A stretch of DNA of 11,941 nt, taken from NCBI GenBank assembly GCA_002427545.1, contig DIRM01000046.1:1-11941 (forward strand), read 5' to 3'. The position numbers and the translations under genes were made by a program. This DNA comes from Mageeibacillus sp. UBA5436. GTDB taxonomy: Bacteria; Bacillota; Clostridia; Saccharofermentanales; DTU023. This document shows positions 5,578-11,941 of this stretch, in pieces (within the stretch, counting starts at the first letter, position 1; each line of letters begins with the position of its first letter). The notes below the pieces were generated by a model that made no database searches, was not told the origin of the DNA, and was given only the letters and a program-made list of their open reading frames with translations.

Positions 5578-7920
5578 TTAAGGTGTTTCTGCAGGAGCCT
5601 CTGTTGGCGTTGCTTCTGTTGGTGGAGAAGTTGGTGCAGGTGCATCAGTCGGTTCTATATTATTATCTGTATTTTGACTTGTTTGAGATGTGTTCTCCTC
5701 GGTTTTTTTAGGTTCAGTTGTTGTCTCAATAGGCTTTGAATGATAAGTGCAAATTTGAGTAGGGTTAGCAGGTGATCCTTCAATTAAGAGAGCATTATAC
5801 GTACTGGAACAATAAGGTCCAGCCAATTGACCAGATACTGTGCAGATAGAGGCATATTCAGTGCCAGATTGTACTCTAAATTCTTTATCAGGCAAATCTT
5901 GATGAATAGCAGTCAAAGCAACATTCCAGATTTCTGCAGCATTCATGATATCTGCATCGAGAATCTCGGTTTTTCTGCCATTGGTATTATCAAAACCATA
6001 CCAGACGGCTGCCGTATAATATGGTGTATAACCACAAAACCAAGCATCAATGGCATCCTCAGAAGTACCCGTTTTACCAGCAGCATGCATATTATTAGGT
6101 GTAGCTTGAACATTTGCAGCAACCTTTTCTAAATTTTTAGTTATGACAGATGTTGTAGCAGGCATAAATACAGGTGTCTGAGTCGGAGATGTATTATCTA
6201 ATAATACAGTTCCATCGCTTCTTAATACTCGCGTATAGCAAGTGGGTTCGACATAAATACCTTCATTAGCTAATGCACTATAAGCACCAGCCATCTCTAA
6301 AGTACTAACACCATTTTCAAAACCACCAAGAGCAGTAGCAGGATATTGTGCATCCATGCGATCGATACCTAATTCTTTCAAATAAGTCAGTCCTACTTCT
6401 GGTGTTACAGTATTCATAAAGAGATCAGCAGCCACAGTATTGGTTGAATTTAAAAGGGATGTTTCTAATGTAATTTTCCCTAAATAGCTAAGGTAAGAAT
6501 TAAGTGGATAATCAGTATTGGGTTTATATGAATCTAATTGGACTGGTTTATCGTCAAAGATCGTTGCATCAGAAATAACACCAGTATCAATACCTGGGCC
6601 ATATACGACTAAAGGTTTGATAGAAGATGCAGGTTGTCTTTTGGCATCAGTAGCGCGATTAAAAATTGAATTTTGTTTCTTTTCACCAAAGCCACCAACC
6701 ATACCTCGAATTCGACCAGGATTAGCTGTATTATTTTCTAATACTGTAATGGCAGATTGTGGCGAAACAGGGCTATCCAATAATTGAGAAGAATCATGAG
6801 AGCGCAATTCAGTTTGTGAATAAACTTTTTCTAGACGATTTTGCAAAATGGGATCAAGTGTTGTTTCAATAGTTAATCCTTGATTCATGACAGTTAATCT
6901 AGCTAATTCTGGACTATAACCATTTTTGGTAATTAAATCAGAAATGACAGTTTCAATAACATATTCTTCAAACCAAGAATAAATTTCAAAATCTTCTTCA
7001 TCAAGTTTTCGAAAATCAAAAACGAGCTCTTCATTTAAAGATTCTTCATATTCTTCATTAGTAATAACTCCTAATTCATTCATTTTTCCTAATGTAGTCC
7101 TCATACGGCGTAGAGCATTACGACGACCATATTCAGTCAAAGGATTATTAATGGAAGGTTGATTAGGAATTCCTGCTAAAAAAGCACATTCTAATAAATT
7201 TAAGTCAGAGACATCTTTATTAAAATAATACTTAGCAGCAGCACCAACACCAGTTAAGTTATTAGCCATTGGGACTAAATTAACATAAAGTTCAAGAATT
7301 CCTTCTTTAGATATTTCTTTTTCTAATTCTACTGCGGCATACCATTCTTGAATTTTTCTTTGAGCAGAAATATCATCTGCACCGGAGACCATTTTAATAG
7401 TTTGTTGTGTAATTGTTGAACCACCATGAGTTGCTGTTCCACCATTTGCAATGGCAGAGAAAAGAGCACTAGCAATTCTTTTTGAATCGATACCAGGATG
7501 TTCAAAAAAACGTTCATCCTCAATTGAAATAAAAGAATATGCTAAATAAGTATTAGCAAAATCATTGTATGAAACATATTCACTTTTCGAACCGGAAGAA
7601 GTACTTAATTCAGCCATCTTTTCACCGTTCATATCAAGTAAAACAGTTGTTTGATCGAAGTTTTGTAAATCATCGGTATCAATAGACTGAGCTGTTGAAA
7701 TATAGCCTACTAACATGCCTGTTCCAATACCGCCTAATAAAAAACCGATAATTAAAATAAGGATGACTAAAATAGAAAAGGCTTTACGAAGAATATATGA
7801 AACGGAATTGAAAAAACTGTTGTTTTCAACTCGAGTAGGTTTACCAACCGTGCGCTTTTTTAATGTAGATTTTACTTTTTTACTTTTACTATCATATGAC
7901 TTGTTATTTGATTCATTCAT
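5578..7920 (-). CDS. Class A penicillin-binding protein (glycosyltransferase plus transpeptidase)
   Basis: A 780-residue bifunctional peptidoglycan synthase. A basic cytoplasmic tail (1-45) leads to one membrane anchor (about 48-74). The GT51 glycosyltransferase domain (about 95-265) shows S-I-E134-D-E-R-F-F-E-H, GGSTITQQ (166-173), RKIQEWYAAVELEKE (188-202) and ELYVN with GVGAAAKYYFNKD. E134 is the expected catalytic glutamate. The transpeptidase domain (about 350-675) has S432-S-I-K435, S492-T-N494 and K616-T-G-T619, all three penicillin-binding motifs intact. A short cysteine-containing region follows (C693, C704, C724), then a T/P/E-rich unstructured tail (about 730-780), common in Gram-positive class A PBPs. 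The enzyme polymerises lipid II and cross-links glycan strands at the outer membrane face. Shine-Dalgarno GAGGA lies about 11 nt before ATG on the - strand. Divergent from the NlpC/P60 hydrolase gene; upstream of mtaD in the same transcript. Confidence 0.93.
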   Translation of the reverse strand: MNESNNKSYDSKSKKVKSTLKKRTVGKPTRVENNSFFNSVSYILRKAFSILVILILIIGFLLGGIGTGMLVGYISTAQSIDTDDLQNFDQTTVLLDMNGEKMAELSTSSGSKSEYVSYNDFANTYLAYSFISIEDERFFEHPGIDSKRIASALFSAIANGGTATHGGSTITQQTIKMVSGADDISAQRKIQEWYAAVELEKEISKEGILELYVNLVPMANNLTGVGAAAKYYFNKDVSDLNLLECAFLAGIPNQPSINNPLTEYGRRNALRRMRTTLGKMNELGVITNEEYEESLNEELVFDFRKLDEEDFEIYSWFEEYVIETVISDLITKNGYSPELARLTVMNQGLTIETTLDPILQNRLEKVYSQTELRSHDSSQLLDSPVSPQSAITVLENNTANPGRIRGMVGGFGEKKQNSIFNRATDAKRQPASSIKPLVVYGPGIDTGVISDATIFDDKPVQLDSYKPNTDYPLNSYLSYLGKITLETSLLNSTNTVAADLFMNTVTPEVGLTYLKELGIDRMDAQYPATALGGFENGVSTLEMAGAYSALANEGIYVEPTCYTRVLRSDGTVLLDNTSPTQTPVFMPATTSVITKNLEKVAANVQATPNNMHAAGKTGTSEDAIDAWFCGYTPYYTAAVWYGFDNTNGRKTEILDADIMNAAEIWNVALTAIHQDLPDKEFRVQSGTEYASICTVSGQLAGPYCSSTYNALLIEGSPANPTQICTYHSKPIETTTEPKKTEENTSQTSQNTDNNIEPTDAPAPTSPPTEATPTEAPAETP

Positions 7921-7966
7921 CTTGGTATAATTCCTCTATGACTATAATACTATTTTATGAGTATAC

Positions 7967-7996
7967 ATTATATAGAATGTTAACGTGTATATAGAA
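7967..7996 (-). promoter_or_regulatory. Candidate promoter for the PBP gene
   Basis: A perfect - strand TATAAT (7972 down to 7967) lies about 47 bp before the PBP start. An 18-bp spacer separates it from TTCTAT, a poor -35. The tandem 19-bp repeats overlap this region, which suits regulation by a bound protein, but the A/T richness makes chance TATAAT matches likely. Confidence 0.3.
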
Positions 7997-8007
7997 TATT
8001 AACGTGT
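7970..8007. repeat. Tandem 19-bp repeat, operator-like
   Basis: Two directly abutting copies, 7970-7988 and 7989-8007, share 18 of 19 bases (ATATAGAAT, G or A, TTAACGTGT). The copies are nearly two helical turns apart, so bound proteins would sit on similar DNA faces. They lie 50-87 bp before the PBP start codon and overlap its candidate promoter. No known operator is recognised. Confidence 0.7.
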
Positions 8008-8088
8008 TTTTAATATAGATGTATTTTAAGATGCAATTAAAAATATTATAATGGTTCAGTATTTACGGTACAAGCTACATTTAATTTC

Positions 8089-8124
8089 TATGCAATTTCA
8101 CCAAAAAAAAAATAGAATTGCATA
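8089..8124 (+). promoter_or_regulatory. Inverted repeat with poly-A loop
   Basis: A perfect 9-bp stem (TATGCAATT 8089-8097 with AATTGCATA 8116-8124) encloses a loop containing ten A residues, and T5 follows at 8125. In a + strand transcript it would form a hairpin with a short U-run; as DNA it could be a protein-binding palindrome. No gene ends upstream of it, so it is not an ordinary gene-end terminator. Confidence 0.45.
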
Positions 8125-8131
8125 TTTTTGG

Positions 8132-8164
8132 ACATTGAGATAAACTCAGTGTTAAAATTTTTTT
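8132..8164 (+). terminator. Terminator-like hairpin in the leader of the NlpC/P60 gene
   Basis: An 8-bp stem with one T·G wobble (ACATTGAG 8132-8139 with CTCAGTGT 8145-8152) has a 5-nt loop. TAAAA and T7 (8158-8164) follow. The 5-nt gap before the T-run makes it suboptimal. Because it lies 146 bp before the gene and no + strand gene precedes it, it could be a leader attenuator if transcription starts upstream, or the end of a small unannotated RNA. Confidence 0.4.
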
Positions 8165-8204
8165 ACTTGTAGAGAGCTTAGATTCAAGAATTGATCAAAA
8201 GCAA

Positions 8205-8225
8205 TTAAATATTCACAATATTTAA
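8205..8225. promoter_or_regulatory. Perfect A/T palindrome
   Basis: TTAAATATT-cac-AATATTTAA is a 9-bp perfect inverted repeat with a 3-nt centre, just upstream of the weak promoter candidate for the NlpC/P60 gene. Its shape suits a dimeric regulator, but a pure A/T palindrome also arises readily by chance in this DNA. Confidence 0.3.
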
Positions 8226-8270
8226 AAGTTGTCTCTGACAAGAAAATGTATTAAATAATTAAAGAAAGCG

Positions 8271-8299
8271 ATTACTTGTTATCAATAAAGCAAGATAAT
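8271..8299 (+). promoter_or_regulatory. Hairpin directly before the NlpC/P60 ribosome-binding site
   Basis: ATTACTTG (8271-8278) pairs with CAAG-a-TAAT (8291-8299) with one bulged A, around a 12-nt loop. It ends one base before the GGGGGA Shine-Dalgarno-like site at 8301-8306 and could modulate translation. The site is unusual: G-rich rather than AGGAGG, and only about 3 nt from the ATG. Confidence 0.35.
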
Positions 8300-8309
8300 T
8301 GGGGGATTT

Positions 8310-9899
8310 ATGGAACATTCTCAAAATGGTAATAATGCAACGAAGGTTTTCAAGAAAATTTTTCTTTATGGGCTACCAATCTTAGCTGTCGTTCTAGTTA
8401 TTGCCGTATTGGCTGCTTCATTTTTAACAGAAACTAGTTCGATCAATGCTGCTTTTGGTAAAGCTGATAAAGATCAACAAGCTGAATTAAAAGCTGATCT
8501 AGATACTTTGAAAAATGAAGAGCAAAAATTACAAAAAGAAACAAAAAATAATCAAAACAAAACACAGGATGGTTTAAAATCAACTTCTTTAGATAGTTTT
8601 GTTCAAAAAGAAAAAGAGAGTATTGAGAGAAATACATTTAATACTAAAGAAGATGAAACGAAACAAAATAGCTTATCTGTTGAAGAAATAAAAGCGCTAG
8701 CGCAAAATAATACATTAACAGATGACGATACTAAAGCTTCAACTCAAACAGAAAGAAAGTCAGCAAACTTAAATCCTGTTGATGAAACGCCAGCGGAACA
8801 ACCGGAAATTCCAGAAGAACAACCAGAAGTTCCAGAAGAACAACCAGAACTTCCAGAAGAACAACCAGAAGTTCCAGGTGAAGAACAAGATCCATCTGAT
8901 GAGAATGGAAATAATAATGGTGAATCTTCAAAGACCGATTTTGAAGAGACTTGGGTTGACAAATATGTTAATACGGACGTTTTGAATATTCGTAATTTAC
9001 CTGATTTTAATGCAGAGACAATGGGCACTCTTGAAAAAGGTGAAATGGTCACTGAAATATCAACTAATCATGAATGGTCTAAAATTTTATTAGATGATAA
9101 TGTTGAGGCGTTTGTTTACAATTATTATTTGACAACTGAAAAAGTGGTTAAACCAGATACTGAAGAAAAGGAACCTGAAGAAACCATTGAAGAATCTGAA
9201 TTTACTTCTGCTTCTGGTACAAAATATATTGCCTACGGTGTTGTTAATGTTAGAAAAGATGCCAATACAAGCTCAGATATCTTAAGTACATTATATTATG
9301 GCGAAACTGTTGAATTATCAGGTTATGCAAATGGTTGGTATCAGGTAGTAACGACTGATGGAAATGGTTATATAAGAGAAGATCTCTTAAGAGATGATCC
9401 AGTTCCTGAAGAAGAACAAGAAATAATTGATTCCGTTACTGGAGATAATTCAACCGATGATTCAGAATCAGAGGTTACCGAGACGGCGCCTCCTGAACAA
9501 ACGGTGGCACCGGGTAATAGTGGTGGTGTTGCAGCTGCTAATATTGCACTTAGCAAAATTAATAGCTCATATGTATATGGTGCAGCTGGTCCAGATGCAT
9601 TTGACTGTTCTGGTTTAGTTCAATATGCAGTTATCAATGCTGGTGGTTATATTAGTAGATCTTCATATACTCAAGCTTATGACGGCATTGCTGTTCCATT
9701 TAGTTATGGTGATTATTCTCAGTTAGCACCTGGTGATGTCTTATTATTTGCTTTTGGTAGTGGTGGCGTTTCTCATGCTGGTATGTATGTAGGTAATGGA
9801 ACTTTTATCCATGCTATGAATCAACAAGATGGTATACAAATTAGCAATGTTAGCGATTGGGCAAACAGCTTAGCCTATGTAAGACGTGTTTTCTACTAA
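8310..9899 (+). CDS. Membrane-anchored SH3-NlpC/P60 peptidoglycan hydrolase
   Basis: A 529-residue exported cell-wall enzyme. A basic N-terminus and one hydrophobic anchor or signal segment (about 18-40) lead to a charged helical region (about 50-150), probably coiled coil. A (E-E-Q-P-E-[IVL]-P) repeat linker spans 162-189. Two SH3b-like domains follow: about 218-276 (VLNIRNLPDFNAETMGTLEKG) and about 306-362 (VVNVRKDANTSSDIL, NGWYQV), joined and followed by acidic linkers. The C-terminal NlpC/P60 domain (about 405-529) has D-C433-S-G, S-H489-A-G-M-Y-V-G and F-I-H501-A, the complete Cys-His-His set. Such enzymes cleave within stem peptides (D-Glu to diamino acid); SH3b domains bind wall. No SxIG-type cleavage site is obvious, so it may stay membrane-anchored. 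Divergent from the PBP gene. Followed by a strong terminator, so it is probably monocistronic. Confidence 0.9.
   Translation: MEHSQNGNNATKVFKKIFLYGLPILAVVLVIAVLAASFLTETSSINAAFGKADKDQQAELKADLDTLKNEEQKLQKETKNNQNKTQDGLKSTSLDSFVQKEKESIERNTFNTKEDETKQNSLSVEEIKALAQNNTLTDDDTKASTQTERKSANLNPVDETPAEQPEIPEEQPEVPEEQPELPEEQPEVPGEEQDPSDENGNNNGESSKTDFEETWVDKYVNTDVLNIRNLPDFNAETMGTLEKGEMVTEISTNHEWSKILLDDNVEAFVYNYYLTTEKVVKPDTEEKEPEETIEESEFTSASGTKYIAYGVVNVRKDANTSSDILSTLYYGETVELSGYANGWYQVVTTDGNGYIREDLLRDDPVPEEEQEIIDSVTGDNSTDDSESEVTETAPPEQTVAPGNSGGVAAANIALSKINSSYVYGAAGPDAFDCSGLVQYAVINAGGYISRSSYTQAYDGIAVPFSYGDYSQLAPGDVLLFAFGSGGVSHAGMYVGNGTFIHAMNQQDGIQISNVSDWANSLAYVRRVFY
8793..8876 (+). repeat. Four tandem 21-bp coding repeats
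   Basis: Within the hydrolase gene, four in-frame 21-bp units encode A/E-E-Q-P-E-I/V/L-P (residues 162-189). Units 2-4 are almost identical at the DNA level, differing mainly in the I/V/L codon. That suggests recent expansion by slippage, so copy number is likely to vary among strains. The product is a stiff acidic spacer between the helical region and the SH3b domains. Confidence 0.9.
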
Positions 9900-9934
9900 A
9901 ATTTATTCCTGTTTATAAAATTTAAAGAAATCTT

Positions 9935-9969
9935 AAGAACTGTTTTTGTCAAAAAGCAGTTCTTTTTTT
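9935..9969 (+). terminator. Strong intrinsic terminator after the NlpC/P60 gene
   Basis: AAGAACTG (9935-9942) pairs with CAGTTCTT (9957-9964), extended by T5/A5 with one bulged G around a 3-nt loop, and the T-run reaches 9969. It starts 35 bp after the stop codon and separates the hydrolase from the VanW-family gene. Confidence 0.9.
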
Positions 9970-9997
9970 AAAATATAAAAAAATCAAGTGTAGTTTA

Positions 9998-10006
9998 TGT
10001 TACAAT
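9998..10006 (+). promoter_or_regulatory. Extended -10 promoter candidate of the VanW-family gene
   Basis: TGTTACAAT (TG, one base, then TACAAT) lies 56 bp before the ATG at 10063 and just after a terminator. No -35 hexamer is recognisable at the usual spacing, as is common for extended -10 promoters. Confidence 0.4.
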
Positions 10007-10062
10007 CATTTTGAATTAAATTCATTAAACTTAAATAACAAAACTTTTTAATGTGAGGTGCT

Positions 10063-11941
10063 ATGGCTCAGATTCGATATGTAAAATTAAATAACGATAA
10101 TGATGCTGCAGCAATTGAATCAAATCAATTTGAAATGAGATTTCCATACCCTATTTTAGAAAATAAAGATTTGAAAAAATTAATTAAGAATTCTGTTGAT
10201 ACAAAATATGCTGTAAATGATTTAAATAATGATAGTAATCAAAACAATTTAAAAGCAGCATCCCCAAAAAATGACTCTGTTAAGGAAAATAAAGAGATTA
10301 ATAATGCTATGAGTAAGCAAAATAATCAATCAAAAAATAAAAAAATGTTAAATAAAAATAAAAAAAATACAGGTAAATCACCTAGACTACAAAAATCAAA
10401 TGGTAATAAGAAATCAGGTAAACCATCAGGTCCACGAAAATCAGATAATAATTTGATTTGGCTTTTGTATGCAATTGCTATTTTAGCAGTTGCCTTTATG
10501 ATTTATACTTTTTATGATTTCTTTTCAAAGAAAGATGCTGTAGAAGAAACCAAAATAAGTGAAACGACGGTTCAAGCAGAAGGTATCGCTGATAATATCT
10601 ATTTTGAAGGAATTTCTTTAGCTGGTATGAATAAAGAAGATTTTTTATTGGCAGCAAAAGAAAAAGATAAAGAATTAGCAGCTAAGACAATTGAATTTAT
10701 CAATGAAAAAGACGAAAGTAAACATTTAAATCTTACAATTGAAAAAATTGGTTTTGGTTATGATGTTGATAAGCTTTATGAAAATGCAGTCGTATTATCT
10801 GATTTGATTAAAAATAAGCAAAAAGAACAAACGCAAGAAGCTACCTTTTTAAGTAATTTAGTAAATGCTTCTCCAAAGGTCGATTTATCAGAAAAGGAGC
10901 TAGATGGTCTTGCTCAACGGGACGGTTCAAAAATTAACTTATTACCCATTTATTCAGAAGATGAAACAAAATTAAATGAAGCAATTGAAGAAATTAGTAA
11001 AACCTTAAGGAAAGACGTTGAAACAGAAGAGGAAGTAACATTTAATTTAGCAACTTTGCAATTTGAGTACCCAGTTACTGAAATAGGTTATAAAATTGAT
11101 GACGATATAATCTTAGATAAAATTATGTCTATTTTTAAAAATGATAAATTAACGGAGAAGGTCATTTTACCTTTTGAAACGATTGAATCTGGTCTTTCTA
11201 CTGAGGAAATTAATGAAAAATTAGGATATATATCCTCTGGCTATACTGCATTTGTGACATATGATGAAGCACGTGATAGTAATGTAGCACGCGTTGCTGA
11301 AATCTTGACGGGACTTGTTGTTATGCCAGGTGAAGTTTTTTCCTATATTGATACAATTAGTCCAATAACGGTTGAAAATGGTTTTACTGAAGGCTATCAA
11401 ATTGGATCAGATGGGCAACCTGAGAAAATTTTAGGTGGTGGTATATGCCAAGGTAGTAGTACCTTATATAATGCATTGGGTAAAGCGGATATTGAAATTG
11501 TTGAAAGAAATAATCATACGGTTCCTAGTCTTTATATTTACCAGGGACTAGATGCAATGGTTTCTGATTGGTCTGATTTCAAATTTAAAAATAATACGGA
11601 TTATCCTCTTGCTATTGTTGGAACATGTGTTCCAAACGAATATATTCAATTTGATATTTATGGTAGAAAATTAGAAGATGGTGTGACAATTGACTTTGAG
11701 CCATATATGATAAGTGAAGAACAGCCGGGGGAAGCGAAAAGAGTACTTAATAAAGATCTTACTCCAGGTTCAGAATATGTTAAAACAAATGCAATTGTAG
11801 GATCCTATTGGAGCACCGATAAAGTTTATTATAAAGATGGTGTAGAATTTCAACGTGAACATTATGCTAACTCTCATTATTGGGCATATGCAGCAGTGAT
11901 TGAATATGGACCGACTCCAGAAGAAACAACAGCTTCTGAAA
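10063..11941 (+). CDS. VanW-family membrane-anchored protein, 3' end outside the window
   Basis: Open from ATG 10063 to the window edge (626 codons, no stop). GAGGTG (10055-10060) precedes the ATG. Residues 1-130 are a cytoplasmic, K/N-rich low-complexity region. One membrane segment follows (about 131-150). The extracellular part begins with a region like the peptidoglycan-binding domain common in YoaR/VanW proteins (about 180-370). The VanW domain (about 400-540) shows PGEVFSY (422-428), GGGICQGSSTLYN (458-470), ERNNHT (481-486) and Y-x-G-L-D-A (493-498). The usual V after G-I-C-Q is a G here. A G5-like beta region (about 550-618) follows, and a T/E-rich tail starts at the edge. VanW accompanies some glycopeptide-resistance operons, but its biochemical role is not established and most homologues are unrelated to resistance. 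Only a short piece of the C-terminus seems to be missing. Confidence 0.85.
   Translation, partial: MAQIRYVKLNNDNDAAAIESNQFEMRFPYPILENKDLKKLIKNSVDTKYAVNDLNNDSNQNNLKAASPKNDSVKENKEINNAMSKQNNQSKNKKMLNKNKKNTGKSPRLQKSNGNKKSGKPSGPRKSDNNLIWLLYAIAILAVAFMIYTFYDFFSKKDAVEETKISETTVQAEGIADNIYFEGISLAGMNKEDFLLAAKEKDKELAAKTIEFINEKDESKHLNLTIEKIGFGYDVDKLYENAVVLSDLIKNKQKEQTQEATFLSNLVNASPKVDLSEKELDGLAQRDGSKINLLPIYSEDETKLNEAIEEISKTLRKDVETEEEVTFNLATLQFEYPVTEIGYKIDDDIILDKIMSIFKNDKLTEKVILPFETIESGLSTEEINEKLGYISSGYTAFVTYDEARDSNVARVAEILTGLVVMPGEVFSYIDTISPITVENGFTEGYQIGSDGQPEKILGGGICQGSSTLYNALGKADIEIVERNNHTVPSLYIYQGLDAMVSDWSDFKFKNNTDYPLAIVGTCVPNEYIQFDIYGRKLEDGVTIDFEPYMISEEQPGEAKRVLNKDLTPGSEYVKTNAIVGSYWSTDKVYYKDGVEFQREHYANSHYWAYAAVIEYGPTPEETTASE

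Larger units (their letters stand above)
7921..8309. other. Divergent intergenic region, 389 bp
   Basis: Lies between the - strand PBP gene and the + strand NlpC/P60 gene and should hold promoters for both. Visible elements: a tandem 19-bp repeat (7970-8007), a TATAAT facing the PBP gene, and a series of inverted repeats (8089-8124, 8132-8164, 8205-8225, 8271-8299). The octamer ATGCAATT occurs at 8031 and 8090 and inverted at 8116. No convincing -35/-10 pair for the + strand gene stands out; TTGTCT (8229-8234) with TTAAAT (8251-8256) is a weak option. No small ORF with a ribosome-binding site was found. Confidence 0.6.

Noticed and set aside
5827..7930. Several + strand ORFs of 70-100 codons opposite the PBP gene
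   Set aside because: They overlap the PBP gene, whose motifs are intact. None shows a ribosome-binding site or recognisable domain.
8019..8051. Possible leader peptide (ATG with 10 codons) upstream of the NlpC/P60 gene
   Set aside because: No ribosome-binding site and no regulatory codon pattern. ORFs this short are expected by chance.
8279..8288. Third copy of TTATCAATAA, also found at 4087 and 4105
   Set aside because: A 10-mer this A/T-rich can recur by chance in 12 kb, and the sites have unrelated contexts (terminator arms and a leader loop).
8744..9052. A 102-residue - strand ORF of serine/glycine/cysteine repeats opposite the hydrolase gene
   Set aside because: It is the mirror of the EEQPExP repeat and lies wholly inside a well-supported gene. 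No ribosome-binding site is evident.
10063..11941. VanW-family gene as a vancomycin-resistance determinant
   Set aside because: No vanA/vanB ligase, vanH, vanX or VanRS-like genes are visible, and VanW-family proteins are widespread in susceptible Bacillota.

Overview
The window looks like chromosomal DNA of a low-GC Gram-positive bacterium (Bacillota, probably a Clostridia-type lineage). Support: strong A/T bias, purine-rich Shine-Dalgarno sites before almost every gene, T-tailed hairpin terminators, and a Gram-positive envelope gene set (class A penicillin-binding protein, SH3/NlpC-P60 hydrolase, VanW-family protein). I cannot name the genus. All calls come from reading the sequence; no database search was possible.

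Left part (1-4045, + strand). After a terminator and an A/T-rich intergenic stretch, with a short antisense fragment resembling the 3' end of a tRNA, comes a cassette: (i) a zinc-ribbon, single-pass membrane protein of TcaA/YvbJ-like architecture; (ii) a zinc-ribbon, PH-like membrane protein split into two ORFs by what looks like a one-base frameshift inside a membrane segment; (iii) a soluble VirD4/TraD-type coupling-protein ATPase. The ATPase has no membrane domain, a degenerate P-loop, and no relaxase or type IV secretion genes beside it. This cassette is the least ordinary part of the window. The tRNA-like remnant next to it hints at an integration site.

Middle (4046-7920, - strand). A class A (bifunctional) penicillin-binding protein is followed 64 bp later by an MtaD-type amidohydrolase (5-methylthioadenosine/S-adenosylhomocysteine deaminase). 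They are probably co-transcribed. A good hairpin terminator in the convergent intergenic space points the right way to end this transcript.

Right part (7921-11941). A 389-bp divergent spacer holds a tandem 19-bp repeat next to a candidate pbp promoter and several inverted repeats in front of the next + strand gene. That gene encodes a membrane-anchored cell-wall hydrolase with two SH3b-like domains, a (EEQPExP) repeat linker and a C-terminal NlpC/P60 domain. It ends in a strong terminator. A VanW-family gene with its own extended -10 promoter follows and runs off the right edge. The PBP, NlpC/P60 and VanW proteins share an N-terminal membrane anchor and an extracellular body, so the right half reads as a cell-wall synthesis and remodelling neighbourhood.
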